Shown: positions 49,664-57,934 of the stretch, in pieces
Position numbering within the stretch: position 1 is the stretch's first letter
How the letters are laid out: each line of letters begins with the position of its first letter
Source of the DNA: Ottowia thiooxydans DSM 14619
Lineage (GTDB): Bacteria > Pseudomonadota > Gammaproteobacteria > Burkholderiales > Burkholderiaceae_C
Direction: 5' to 3'
Length of the DNA stretch: 64,000 nucleotides
Assembly: GCF_000422885.1 (NCBI RefSeq)
Contig: NZ_KE383943.1
Span: 310,001 to 374,000 of the forward strand
Made by a program: the position numbers and the translations under genes
Notes under the pieces: model-generated
Told to the model about the DNA's origin: nothing
The model's database searches: none
What the model saw: the letters and a program-made list of their open reading frames with translations, nothing else

Positions 49664-50968
49664 ATGCATCCATGGTTTGTTCGAGCATTGGCGCGGTGGC
49701 TGGCAGGAGCCTCGTTGTTACTGGCCGGCGGCTTGGCCCAAGCGCAAAACGACGGGCCCACTTGGCCTCCTGGAATCTCCCAGCTTCGCGCTGGCCCCGC
49801 AGAAAGCGCTGTCTCCGCTGAACTGCCACCGGATGTAGCTATTGAAGAGCCTGGCCCAGCCCTGCAAGGTAACCCAGCAGCGCGTTGGAGTGGGGTTTGG
49901 CGCGGCTGGGCCTGCCGGTTCGCGCAGTGCGATGTGAAGATCGCGATTGAGAAATTGTCGGTCGACGCGGCCACGGTGGTCTATGCGGGCGCCAATACCA
50001 CGCAGCGCGTCACTGAACGTGGGCAAGCACAGTTCGTCAACAATGAACTTCAGATGAAACTGAGCAACGGCGCGATCTTGTTGCTTCGCCTGCGCGAGGA
50101 CGGCGATGTGGATATGCCGCTCTGGAGAAATGTCACGCAACTGATCAGCTATGGTGTGTTGACGCAAAAGCCGTTTCCCTATGCGCGAACTGTCGAGCGC
50201 GTACCGACACCCTGGTCAGAGCAGGGGCGTGCACAAACCCTTGAAATGGTGGTTTACCGGCCCCCGGGCCCAGGGCCATTCCCTACCGTTGTGTTCAATC
50301 ACGGCTCAACAGGGAATGGGGACAAGCCCGAATGGTTCACCTACACATGGGCCAGCCCAGAAGCGGGTCGCTACTTCACTGACAAAGGCTGGCAAGTGGT
50401 TTTCCCGCAGCGACGTGGGCGCGGCAAGTCTGATGGGCTCTACGACGAAGGCTTCGAGCCCGATCGTTCGCGCTACGCCTGCGAGGCAGAACGTTCCCTA
50501 CCCGGCATGAAGCGAGCCATGGCCGATCTTGATGTTGTGATGGGATACCTGCGCACCCGTCCCGATGTGGACATGCAACGCCTGCTGATAGGAGGTGTTT
50601 CGCGTGGAGGTATTCTTTCAGTCGCCTACGCGGGTACGCGACCAGAGCTGAAATTTCTCGGTGTACTCAACTTCGTAGGAGGCTGGGTCGGTGATCGCTG
50701 CGCGGATGCTGACAAGGTCAACCCCGTATCTTTTCGTCGTGGCGCGGTATTTCCCCGCCCTATGCTTTGGCTGTACGGGTCTCAAGACCCCTTCTATTCG
50801 CTGCGCCACAGCCGTAAGAATTTCGATGCATTCATAGCGGAAGGCGGTAAGGGAAGCTTTGTGAGCTTCGATCCACTGCACGGTGCTAGCGGACACGACA
50901 TCGTTGCCCAACCGGTTCTTTGGGAATCGGCGGTCAGCGATTACTTAAAAAAATTGGAACCGTATTGA
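49664..50968 (+). CDS. Secreted alpha/beta hydrolase (dienelactone-hydrolase-like)
   Basis: A 434-residue protein with a signal peptide (MHPWFVRALARWLAGASLLLAGGLAQAQ). A non-catalytic N-terminal region (about 50-170) is followed by a hydrolase domain: TVVFNHGSTGNGDKPEWF, QVVFPQRRGRGKSDGLYDE, nucleophile elbow GGVSRGG, acid in LYGSQDPFYSLRHSRKN and His in PLHGASGHDIV. The RRGRGKSDG text fits prolyl-oligopeptidase-like or DLH-like hydrolases. Periplasmic or secreted; substrate unknown. Confidence 0.87.
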   Translation: MHPWFVRALARWLAGASLLLAGGLAQAQNDGPTWPPGISQLRAGPAESAVSAELPPDVAIEEPGPALQGNPAARWSGVWRGWACRFAQCDVKIAIEKLSVDAATVVYAGANTTQRVTERGQAQFVNNELQMKLSNGAILLLRLREDGDVDMPLWRNVTQLISYGVLTQKPFPYARTVERVPTPWSEQGRAQTLEMVVYRPPGPGPFPTVVFNHGSTGNGDKPEWFTYTWASPEAGRYFTDKGWQVVFPQRRGRGKSDGLYDEGFEPDRSRYACEAERSLPGMKRAMADLDVVMGYLRTRPDVDMQRLLIGGVSRGGILSVAYAGTRPELKFLGVLNFVGGWVGDRCADADKVNPVSFRRGAVFPRPMLWLYGSQDPFYSLRHSRKNFDAFIAEGGKGSFVSFDPLHGASGHDIVAQPVLWESAVSDYLKKLEPY

Positions 50969-51035
50969 TCCACCACGGCGGTGTATGAACCGTTCACACC
51001 CCCTGAGCTTCCGTGGTTCCAGTCAAGCATTGAAA

Positions 51036-51110
51036 CCGTTCGGGCTGAGCTTGTCGAAGCCTTGCGCAACGCTTCGACCCTTCGACAAGCTCAGCGCGAA
51101 CGGATTTTTT
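51036..51110. terminator. Long inverted repeat acting as terminator, dispersed-repeat type
   Basis: The 24-base arm at 51036-51059 (CCGTTCGGGCTGAGCTTGTC...) pairs with 51080-51103 with one mismatch, and six T follow (51105-51110). Between the convergent hydrolase and znuD-like genes it can end either transcript. The GAGCTTGTCGAAG arm is a common dispersed repeat in Comamonadaceae and related genomes; a partial further copy follows to 51170. Confidence 0.75.
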
Positions 51111-51182
51111 GAGGTCGAAGCCTTGCACTGCGCCTCGACCTCTCGACGGGTTCAGGACAGGACAAGCTCAATGCCCTTGAAA

Positions 51183-53312
51183 TCAAAAATTGAACCGCGC
51201 GCCCACCATCAAGCTTCGACCTCGCAGCGGTGAAGCATCCTTCACGAAGGATGTGTGGTTGAAGGCGAGTTTATCCAGAGCGTTGTTGAGGCTTGCATAT
51301 AACTCGTAGCCCTGACCCGATGACAGCTGACCCCGCCAAGCCATGCGAAGGTTCACCATGTCGTAGGCGGGTGTGCGGGTCTCGAAGCTGGCCAGGCGGT
51401 TTTGAGCAAAGTTTCTATACCATTCGGCCGAAGCTGACCATGGCCCGGAGCGCCATTCCACGTTCATCCCAAAGCGATACGACGGAATGCGTGGCACATT
51501 ACCGCCGCTCGAGAAGCTGGCCCTGACCAGGTCACCGGATATGCCAACGCGCCACTGCCTGTTCAACTGATGGCTCGCTCGTGCTTCGAGTCCCGTAAAG
51601 CTGGCATCACGCTGTCGGTAGTCGACCAGTCGGAAGTTTTCGTAGCGGTCCGTGGTGTCAGCGTAGATGTAGTTGCCAATACGGTTATGGAACGCTGTCA
51701 GCTCGTAGCGCGTGTCGCCGCTGGTTTTGCGCAAGCTGATGTCGAGATTGGTCGACTGCTCAGCCTTCAAACGCGCATTGCCTCGCTCCCAGGTGTTGGT
51801 CGCCAGGTGGACACCGCCGGCGAACAGTTCTTCGGCCGTAGGCGCACGTTGCGATCTCGATAGGCTCACAGCCAGCGTGTGCCCAGGGGTGAAGTTCCAG
51901 CTTGCCCCGCCTGAAATCGAACCCATGTGGTGCTTCACTGTTCCCCGCCGGGTGGTACCGTTGAGCTGGGCGTCTTGCCATTCGTAGCGTCCGCTTAACT
52001 CGAACCGCCAGTCACCCAAACGGTATTCTTCCAAGCCGAAGACCGCGTAGTTCTGAGTGACAGTGGGTTCAACAAAGGCTTCTTCTCCCACCGCGCTGAA
52101 TTTGCGCCGGCTTTGCTGGGCGCCCAGCAGACCTCGCAGGGTGCCTGGGCCCAGAGTGAGCGGGTTGTGCTCCAGCTCCAGGCGGGCATCATGCGCCTTG
52201 TTCTTGAACGTTGTGCCGATTTCTCCGTGGTCGATCTCGTCGTGACGGTAGTCGGTAAGGCTGGCGCGCAGCCTGACGCGCGCAAAGCCAGGCAAGGGGT
52301 CTCGCCACTCGCCACGGATATCCCAGCGCTCGGTATCCATGTCAACCAGTGCCACTTCGTTGCTTTCGCCTTCACTACCGGTGCAGTGCAGTTCGCTGCC
52401 ATGCCAGTGGCAGCCTGAAGGAGTGGGTCCTTGATCGGGGCTGTGACCGTGGTCGCTGCCGCAGTGCAGGGAGCTGCCGTGGGGGTGGCAATCTTCGTAC
52501 TCGTGACTGTGGCCAGGCAGGCCATACTTGCTCCGTAACCGGCTGTAGGCAATACCCAGGTAACCGTTGGAATGAATGTAAGAGCCTCCCACGCTGCCAT
52601 ACCAGGTCTTCGTGGCTGAACCTGCCACACGAGGCGCCGTCCAGCCGCTACCTGTTTCGTAGTCGCCAGCTGATCGGTTCAATCCCTCCACGTGCAGCGC
52701 GATGGGGCCGCTGCCGGTGGTCAAGGAAAACAGCCCGGTTTTTTCCCGGGCGCTGGATTCGGAGCGGACCTCCACGCTACCTGTATAGCCTTTTGCCGGC
52801 ACCGCCGTGGGAATGCGTTTGTCTCGCACATTGACCACGCCACCCACGATGCCTCCGCCGTAGATCAGTGTGGAGGGGCCGCGCAGAACCTCGATCTCGC
52901 TCGCGAGCATGGGCTCCAGCCCCACGGCATGGTCTGGACTGGAGGTAGAAGCATCTTGCACTTCACTGCCGTCAGAGAGGATACGTACGCGCGCGCCATC
53001 TGCGCCGCGGATCACAGGCCTTCCGGCCCCCGCGCCATAGTTGTTGTTGCGCACCCCAGGCAGGCCGTCCAGTGTTTCGCCCAGCGTGCCGCTGCGGCGC
53101 TGAAGCAGTGCCCGTTCATCCAGCAATTCAACTGGCGTGGATGACTCCTCCAGCGGAATGTCCAACGCCGTGCCGGTGATGCGCACAGTGTTGAGGGTGG
53201 GCGTAGCTGCCTCGGGGGTAGCCACGGCGTCCTGCGCGAATGCCGCAGGCGGCAACACAGCTAAGGCAATGGCCAGTGTTAGCTTGTGGTGCGGGAAAGG
53301 TGGTTTGTTCAT
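51183..53312 (-). CDS. znuD: TonB-dependent zinc receptor, ZnuD-like
   Basis: A 709-residue outer-membrane receptor. A signal peptide (1-26), TonB box near VRITGTAL, and plug domain with GETLDGLPGVRNNNYGAGAGRPVIRGADGARVRIL precede a beta-barrel with a C-terminal F (GARFNF). A His/Cys-rich loop (268-310) carries two copies of CHxHGSxLHC (275-284 and 301-310) plus HSHEYEDCH. Such a loop marks ZnuD zinc receptors. It follows an AztD-like gene that has a Zur-like site, in line with zinc uptake. An 82-base gap with a hairpin separates the two. GTTCAT start at 53312 fits. Confidence 0.9.
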   Translation of the reverse strand: MNKPPFPHHKLTLAIALAVLPPAAFAQDAVATPEAATPTLNTVRITGTALDIPLEESSTPVELLDERALLQRRSGTLGETLDGLPGVRNNNYGAGAGRPVIRGADGARVRILSDGSEVQDASTSSPDHAVGLEPMLASEIEVLRGPSTLIYGGGIVGGVVNVRDKRIPTAVPAKGYTGSVEVRSESSAREKTGLFSLTTGSGPIALHVEGLNRSAGDYETGSGWTAPRVAGSATKTWYGSVGGSYIHSNGYLGIAYSRLRSKYGLPGHSHEYEDCHPHGSSLHCGSDHGHSPDQGPTPSGCHWHGSELHCTGSEGESNEVALVDMDTERWDIRGEWRDPLPGFARVRLRASLTDYRHDEIDHGEIGTTFKNKAHDARLELEHNPLTLGPGTLRGLLGAQQSRRKFSAVGEEAFVEPTVTQNYAVFGLEEYRLGDWRFELSGRYEWQDAQLNGTTRRGTVKHHMGSISGGASWNFTPGHTLAVSLSRSQRAPTAEELFAGGVHLATNTWERGNARLKAEQSTNLDISLRKTSGDTRYELTAFHNRIGNYIYADTTDRYENFRLVDYRQRDASFTGLEARASHQLNRQWRVGISGDLVRASFSSGGNVPRIPSYRFGMNVEWRSGPWSASAEWYRNFAQNRLASFETRTPAYDMVNLRMAWRGQLSSGQGYELYASLNNALDKLAFNHTSFVKDASPLRGRSLMVGARFNF

Positions 53313-53340
53313 GATCGAGTCGATGGGGTGCGGGAACAGA

Positions 53341-53368
53341 GAAAACGCCCGGGGTGGTGGGCGTTTTC
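53341..53368 (-). terminator. Hairpin between the AztD-like and ZnuD-like genes
   Basis: GAAAACGCCC (53341-53350) and GGGCGTTTTC (53359-53368) form a perfect 10-bp stem. On the minus strand the stem is followed by TCTGTT rather than a run of T. It may attenuate transcription into the receptor gene. Confidence 0.5.
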
Positions 53369-53393
53369 TTAAATCGCTAAAGCCGGGTTTGAA

Positions 53394-54692
53394 TCAGTGC
53401 GCGTGAGCCGAGATGCCCAGCCACGTCAAACCACCGGGGTTGAAATTCAGTGCGACTGAACCCTTCACGGCGGCATCGCCTATATCCACGGCGTGCAGGC
53501 GCCGCCCTTGTGGATCGCTGATCCATACCTTGTCGTCGTTGGCGCTCACGGCCAGGGCAGGGTAAGGCGCAGCCGTCGGCATGCTGGAGATCACGCTGGT
53601 CAGCGCAGCGCGCTTGCTCCAGTCCTTGGTCGAAAGGATGTGCAGCGTGCCAATATCATCGAGTACCAGCAAGCTCGCACCCTCTGCATCCAGCGCGTGC
53701 GCCCGGCGCACACGGCCCTCGGCCCAATCAATACGCTTGATTGCCCCGGCAACCGGGTCGATCTCAAACATATTGCCGCCGCTGCCTATGCCCACAAAGC
53801 TTGTCATGTGGTCATTCCCGATGATGGTGCTAATGCGCACACCGCTAGCCATACTTGCTGGGTTGGGGATTTTCTGTGCGGTGAATTCCTGGCCCGCCTG
53901 GCGTATCACTAGCACGCCATCGCTGCACCCAAATGCCGTGTAGTTGGTGTTGGAGTAGCTGCCGTGCAAGCCGGGGCATTCCTGCTCGAAGCGTTTGGCC
54001 TGGTGAAAGTGGTCGCCATGGCGCTCATACAACTCGACATGTGTAGGGGTTGTGCCCGCGGTTTCTGGCGCTTTCCATGTGGTTAGCAGCCAGTCGCCAC
54101 GCGGTTCGGCAGTGCCATGCATGGGAGAGCTAAGACCCTGTGTGGCCAGCGTCACGCTGGGTTTGCCAATACTTTCATCGCTAAGCAAAGCGATCGATGC
54201 ATTGGCGTTGGTGGCCGCGTTGCCATCAAAGAACACGGCGGCGAGTTCACCATGGCTCTCATAGTGCGAAGGCCGTACGCCACTGAGCCGTGTGTTCATC
54301 AACCTAGGCGACTCCTTTTTATCATCCATATGGTCTGCATGCGGTTCCTGATAGATCCCGCCGTCGACGAACTGAACCTGATTTTGCGTGGCTTGAAAAA
54401 CCACGGCGTAGCGGCGATCAGGGCTGGCATAAACGGCTGAAGGTGTGCCGTCTGCAATGTAGCTCTGCATGACGCTGCCGGCGTCCAGGTCGATCACGTG
54501 TACCTGGTTGCTACCGGGCTCAAGCACCACCAGGCGGCCAGCGGTTTCTACGTGCCCGTGATCGGGATCATGGCCGTGATCTCCACCACCCACGTCTTGT
54601 ACATCGCTGCTGCCCCCACCGCAGGCGGCTAGCGCTCCTGCGCAGGCCGCGACCAGAACAGCTCTTTTCCAGCGTACTAATGAACCTCTCAT
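53394..54692 (-). CDS. AztD-like zinc-binding beta-propeller lipoprotein
   Basis: A 432-residue lipoprotein with lipobox LAAC (Cys 24) followed by GGGSSD and a His-rich strap HGHDPDHGH (39-47). The body reads as a beta-propeller with repeated blades such as RLVVLEPGSNQVHVIDLDAG, FQATQNQVQFVDGG, IALLSDESI and LLVLDDIGTLHILSTKDW, with several His in loops. This matches the AztD zinc metallochaperone, in which an N-terminal His-rich strap hands zinc to AztC. Unlike the soluble AztD of Paracoccus, it is a lipoprotein and no aztABC genes lie beside it. It precedes the ZnuD-like receptor. A Zur-like box precedes ATG 54692. Confidence 0.8.
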   Translation of the reverse strand: MRGSLVRWKRAVLVAACAGALAACGGGSSDVQDVGGGDHGHDPDHGHVETAGRLVVLEPGSNQVHVIDLDAGSVMQSYIADGTPSAVYASPDRRYAVVFQATQNQVQFVDGGIYQEPHADHMDDKKESPRLMNTRLSGVRPSHYESHGELAAVFFDGNAATNANASIALLSDESIGKPSVTLATQGLSSPMHGTAEPRGDWLLTTWKAPETAGTTPTHVELYERHGDHFHQAKRFEQECPGLHGSYSNTNYTAFGCSDGVLVIRQAGQEFTAQKIPNPASMASGVRISTIIGNDHMTSFVGIGSGGNMFEIDPVAGAIKRIDWAEGRVRRAHALDAEGASLLVLDDIGTLHILSTKDWSKRAALTSVISSMPTAAPYPALAVSANDDKVWISDPQGRRLHAVDIGDAAVKGSVALNFNPGGLTWLGISAHAH

Positions 54693-54715
54693 GTCTTATA
54701 TCTCCCTTGTGTGAA

Positions 54716-54732
54716 ATGTTATGTTATCACAT
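54716..54732. promoter_or_regulatory. Zur-like box
   Basis: ATGTTATGTTATCACAT is a 7-3-7 dyad with one mismatch (ATGTTAT against ATGTGAT), lying 24 bases before the AztD-like start codon. It resembles the GTTATNNTATAAC-type Zur box of beta/gamma-proteobacteria. Repression by Zur under zinc sufficiency is inference. The remaining DNA up to the divergent LysR gene shows nothing further. Confidence 0.55.
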
Positions 54733-54934
54733 CACATGTAACTTGGGGGATCAAGGAAAGTTGCCTTTTTCTTGGGCGGCCCTAGCCAAGGCATCTGCTT
54801 GAAGTCTGAAGCTGAGGCAAACTATTAACAGCAGATCGTCCGCAAACCGCTGCTGTGGCGTTCTGGCTCAAACCAGTTAGCCTCTGGGAACCCAGGGTCA
54901 ATTCAACTAAACATTAGTGATCTGAATTCAGTCT

Positions 54935-55834
54935 ATGCATATTGACTTTCTCGGTATTCAGGCGTTCTTGGCCATAGTTGAAAACGGCAGCTTTCAACTG
55001 GCAGCGGCAGAGCTCAACCTGTCGCAGACGGCCGTCAGCCACCGGATGCGCAAGCTTGAGGAATTTCTGGGAGTCAGACTGATCGCGCGGACCACGCGCG
55101 ATGTCACCCTGACAGACGCAGGACGCGCCCTCTTGCCAAATGCACGCAGAGCGGTTCGCGAACTCGGGATGTCCTGCGACGCAGTGCGCCAGCACGGTCA
55201 GCACGCACCGGACTGGCTGGCATTTGCATGCCTTCCCACTTTGTGCACCAACCTCGTCAGTCCATTGCTGACTGAGGCCAGTCAAACGTGGCCGGACACG
55301 TTTGTACGCGTATTCGATACAGCCGCCCGCGAGATCGTTGAGTTGGTGGAGTCCAAGGTGGCCGCCTTTGGTATTTCGGTCATGCACCAGGGTTATGGCA
55401 ATCTGTCGGTAAAGGTCATCGCCGAAGAACCTTTCGTGCTGATATGCCCACTCGGCCACCGTTTCGCGACACTGGGCAGCGTAGACTGTTCTGCGCTCGA
55501 GCACGAGCCCATGATTCGGATCAGCCTGACCACGGGCAACAGCACAACAATCGATGGCGCCCTGGGGCGAGCGCGGGAACACCTGCACTGGCGCTATGAG
55601 GCACTCCATAACTCGGTTGCAGTGGATATGGTGCGGGCCGGGTTGGGCTTGACCATCGTCCCCCGGCTGAGCTTGCCGGCGAATCCCGGCGTCGCGATTC
55701 TCCGTTTGAATTCACCTCGCATCCAAAGGACGCTATGTGCCGTGAATCGTACGGACGATCCGATCAATGAGCAGGAGAGCTGGCTTCAGGCGCGTGCTAC
55801 GGATTTCCTGAAAAAACGCCTGGCAGATTGCTGA
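54935..55834 (+). CDS. LysR-family transcription regulator
   Basis: A 299-residue regulator with HTH FLAIVENGSFQLAAAELNLSQTAVSHRMRKLEEFLGVRLIARTTRDVTLTDAGRALL and a LysR effector domain. It is followed in the same direction by the aconitase-like, Bug and dehydrogenase genes and probably controls them through the inverted repeat at 55924-55945. The ligand is likely to be the cluster's carboxylate substrate. Confidence 0.94.
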   Translation: MHIDFLGIQAFLAIVENGSFQLAAAELNLSQTAVSHRMRKLEEFLGVRLIARTTRDVTLTDAGRALLPNARRAVRELGMSCDAVRQHGQHAPDWLAFACLPTLCTNLVSPLLTEASQTWPDTFVRVFDTAAREIVELVESKVAAFGISVMHQGYGNLSVKVIAEEPFVLICPLGHRFATLGSVDCSALEHEPMIRISLTTGNSTTIDGALGRAREHLHWRYEALHNSVAVDMVRAGLGLTIVPRLSLPANPGVAILRLNSPRIQRTLCAVNRTDDPINEQESWLQARATDFLKKRLADC

Positions 55835-55923
55835 AAATCTGGCTACCGCGGTGGCCTGTCAACGGCTTGAAAGACACATGCCTGACAAGATGATTTCCAT
55901 TCATCTTTTGCGACGAACTATTC

Positions 55924-55945
55924 ATTTGTCCTCGTTCTGACAAAT
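55924..55945. promoter_or_regulatory. LysR-type operator before the split hydro-lyase genes
   Basis: ATTTGTC (55924-55930) and GACAAAT (55939-55945) are a perfect 7-8-7 inverted repeat about 70 bases before ATG 56016. A T-N11-A core with dyad is the usual LysR site. Confidence 0.55.
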
Positions 55946-56015
55946 ACCTAGACTGCCTCCTGGTTAAGAGACCCGAAACCGCAAGAAATATGCGGTCGAT
56001 CCAGGAGACTGTCCC

Positions 56016-57359
56016 ATGCCCCACGCCTTGAGTCCTTTGCCCGCCACGGCGGCCCCGCGCAGAGGGCAAACCATTGCTCAGAAAATCATTGCGCGACACG
56101 CATCGCGTGAGCACGTGGAGGTTGGCGAGTATGTCAACTGCGTGCCCGATCACGTCGTCACTCAGGAGCTCTACTGGCCCACCCACAAGAGCAACCTGGA
56201 CAAGATTGGCGCCACCCGGCTGGCAAGGCCCGACAAGGCCATTATCGTCATCGACCATACGCCATCGGCAGCGGTTGGGTCGGCGCATGCTGCCACCCAT
56301 AGGCTGCTCAAAGACTTGACGGCCAAGCTCGGTGTCGAGAATTTCTTTGGGCCCAATACGGGGTTGCGCCACTTGGTGCTGGTCGAACGAGGCTTCGCGC
56401 GACCTGGTTCCTTGATCTTCTCTGACGAAGGCAACATCGCCAGCATCGGCGCTGTAGGCGCGCTCAATATTCCCACGTCGGCTGACATTCTCGTGCCTCT
56501 CTTGAAAGATGAAAACTGGGTCAGAGTTCCCAAGACAGTGCGCATCAACTTACACGGAAAGTTGCAACCGGGCGTCTCTGCGCGAGACGTAGTGCAATCC
56601 ATCATCAGGGACTACGGGGCAGGAGAATTCCTGCAGTGTTGCGTGGAGTACGGAGGCCCCGGTTTGCAGCACCTGACGCTGGACGACCGCCAGACAATAC
56701 TGGCTTCAACATTCCACACCATGTCAGACACAGCCATCATGGATGTGGATGCGCTGGCGCTTGAGTACGTCAAGGAAAGGGCTAATGGGCGAGACTATGC
56801 CTGCGTCAGCAGTGACCCCGATGCGCAGTTCGAACAAGTCATTGAGTTGGACATGTCGCATTTGACGCCGCTAGTGACCGTACCCCCAGAGCTCACTGGC
56901 GCCACTGACGTCACTACTTTGGCAGGCACACGCGTCCACCAGGCCACTATCGGCTCCTGCGCTGGTAACCGGCTGCAAGACATGCGAGACGCGGCCACCA
57001 TCCTCAAGGGGCGAACGATAGCGAGGGATGTCACCATGTACATATCTCCGGGGAGCCAGAACGTTTATGCCCAGGCTGCCCGCGAGGGCCTGCTGGAGAT
57101 CTTTGCAATGGCGGGGGCGACCGTGCTATCGCCTGGTTGCAATACCTGCTGGGGATACCTCGGCGTGCTCAGCGAAGGCGAAAACTCCATCTCCACTCAC
57201 CAATTCAATTACCAGGGCCGGAATGGCGCGGAAAGCGCACAGATCTACCTCGGATCGCCCATGACCGTTGCGGCGTCGGCGGTGCGTGGAGAGATCACAG
57301 ATCCGAGGAAGCTGTTGGCCTCGGATCCCATGGCAGCATGTGCTGCGGAGGCTGATTGA
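56016..57359 (+). CDS. Aconitase-superfamily hydro-lyase, large subunit
   Basis: A 447-residue LeuC/aconitase-type subunit with a [4Fe-4S] cluster held by C315 (TIGSCAGNR) and C375/C378 (SPGCNTCWGYLG). Other blocks: VIDHTPSAAVGSAHAATHRLL, GLRHLVLVERGFARPGSLIFSDEGN. It has LeuC-like length but LeuC-specific leucine-pathway text is not obvious, and the surroundings hold a LysR regulator, a Bug receptor and a D-2-hydroxyacid dehydrogenase rather than leuB/leuA. A hydratase for maleate, citraconate or a methylated derivative is more likely than isopropylmalate isomerase. CAGGAGACT gives a good ribosome site. Confidence 0.85.
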   Translation: MPHALSPLPATAAPRRGQTIAQKIIARHASREHVEVGEYVNCVPDHVVTQELYWPTHKSNLDKIGATRLARPDKAIIVIDHTPSAAVGSAHAATHRLLKDLTAKLGVENFFGPNTGLRHLVLVERGFARPGSLIFSDEGNIASIGAVGALNIPTSADILVPLLKDENWVRVPKTVRINLHGKLQPGVSARDVVQSIIRDYGAGEFLQCCVEYGGPGLQHLTLDDRQTILASTFHTMSDTAIMDVDALALEYVKERANGRDYACVSSDPDAQFEQVIELDMSHLTPLVTVPPELTGATDVTTLAGTRVHQATIGSCAGNRLQDMRDAATILKGRTIARDVTMYISPGSQNVYAQAAREGLLEIFAMAGATVLSPGCNTCWGYLGVLSEGENSISTHQFNYQGRNGAESAQIYLGSPMTVAASAVRGEITDPRKLLASDPMAACAAEAD

Positions 57360-57360
57360 C

Positions 57361-57903
57361 ATGAATTCAACAGCCATGACAGGAAGAGTCTGGAAGTTTG
57401 GCGATCAGGTATCAGGTGACGATGGGATTATCGATTTCTCCGCGGTACGCGATGGTTTTGGAAAGCCTTTCAATGCGCCGCTATTGAAGTCGATGTGCTT
57501 TCGGCGCCTCAATCCCCGGTTTCCTCAGGAGGTCCAGGTCGGAGATATCGTGGTGGCGGGCAGAAACTTTGCCCATCACAACCACATCGAGGTGAGCGCA
57601 GCCATCAAGCTCTCTGGCATTGCCGTGGTGGTGGTCGAATCCTGCGAGTCCGGCTTCGTGCGCCGAGCCCTGTCGCAAGGGCTCCCCATCTTGACGGTGC
57701 CAGGGATTACGGCGCACGTTGAAGACGGCGAGACCATCACCGTAGACCCTGCCACCGGGCGTATTGAGCTTTCGGACGGTAGTGCACTTCAAGCACAACA
57801 CTTTTCAGATCGCATGCTGGCGATATGGCGCGCCGGTGGCTTGGTCGCCGCCTTGCAGCAGGAGTTTCAGCCCATCGATCCCGGCCACGAACCATCGCCG
57901 TAG
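57361..57903 (+). CDS. Aconitase-superfamily hydro-lyase, small subunit
   Basis: A 180-residue LeuD-type swivel domain. ATG 57361 (MNSTAMTGRVWKFGDQV) is one base after the large-subunit stop. The active-site part is GDIVVAGRNFAHHNHIEVSAAIKLSGIAVVVVESC, where LeuD has GxNFGxGSSREHA; here the Arg-rich SSREHA becomes HHNHIEV, so substrate contacts differ. It pairs with the large subunit as in other split hydro-lyases. Confidence 0.83.
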   Translation: MNSTAMTGRVWKFGDQVSGDDGIIDFSAVRDGFGKPFNAPLLKSMCFRRLNPRFPQEVQVGDIVVAGRNFAHHNHIEVSAAIKLSGIAVVVVESCESGFVRRALSQGLPILTVPGITAHVEDGETITVDPATGRIELSDGSALQAQHFSDRMLAIWRAGGLVAALQQEFQPIDPGHEPSP

Positions 57904-57934
57904 CCACTCTCACTCTTTCACCCACGGAGACACT

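Noticed and set aside
56016-57903. Leucine-biosynthesis leuCD
   Set aside because: The small subunit lacks the SSREHA motif and the neighbours are a LysR regulator, a Bug receptor and a D-2-hydroxyacid dehydrogenase, not leuA or leuB; a catabolic hydro-lyase fits better, though isomerase activity cannot be excluded by reading alone.
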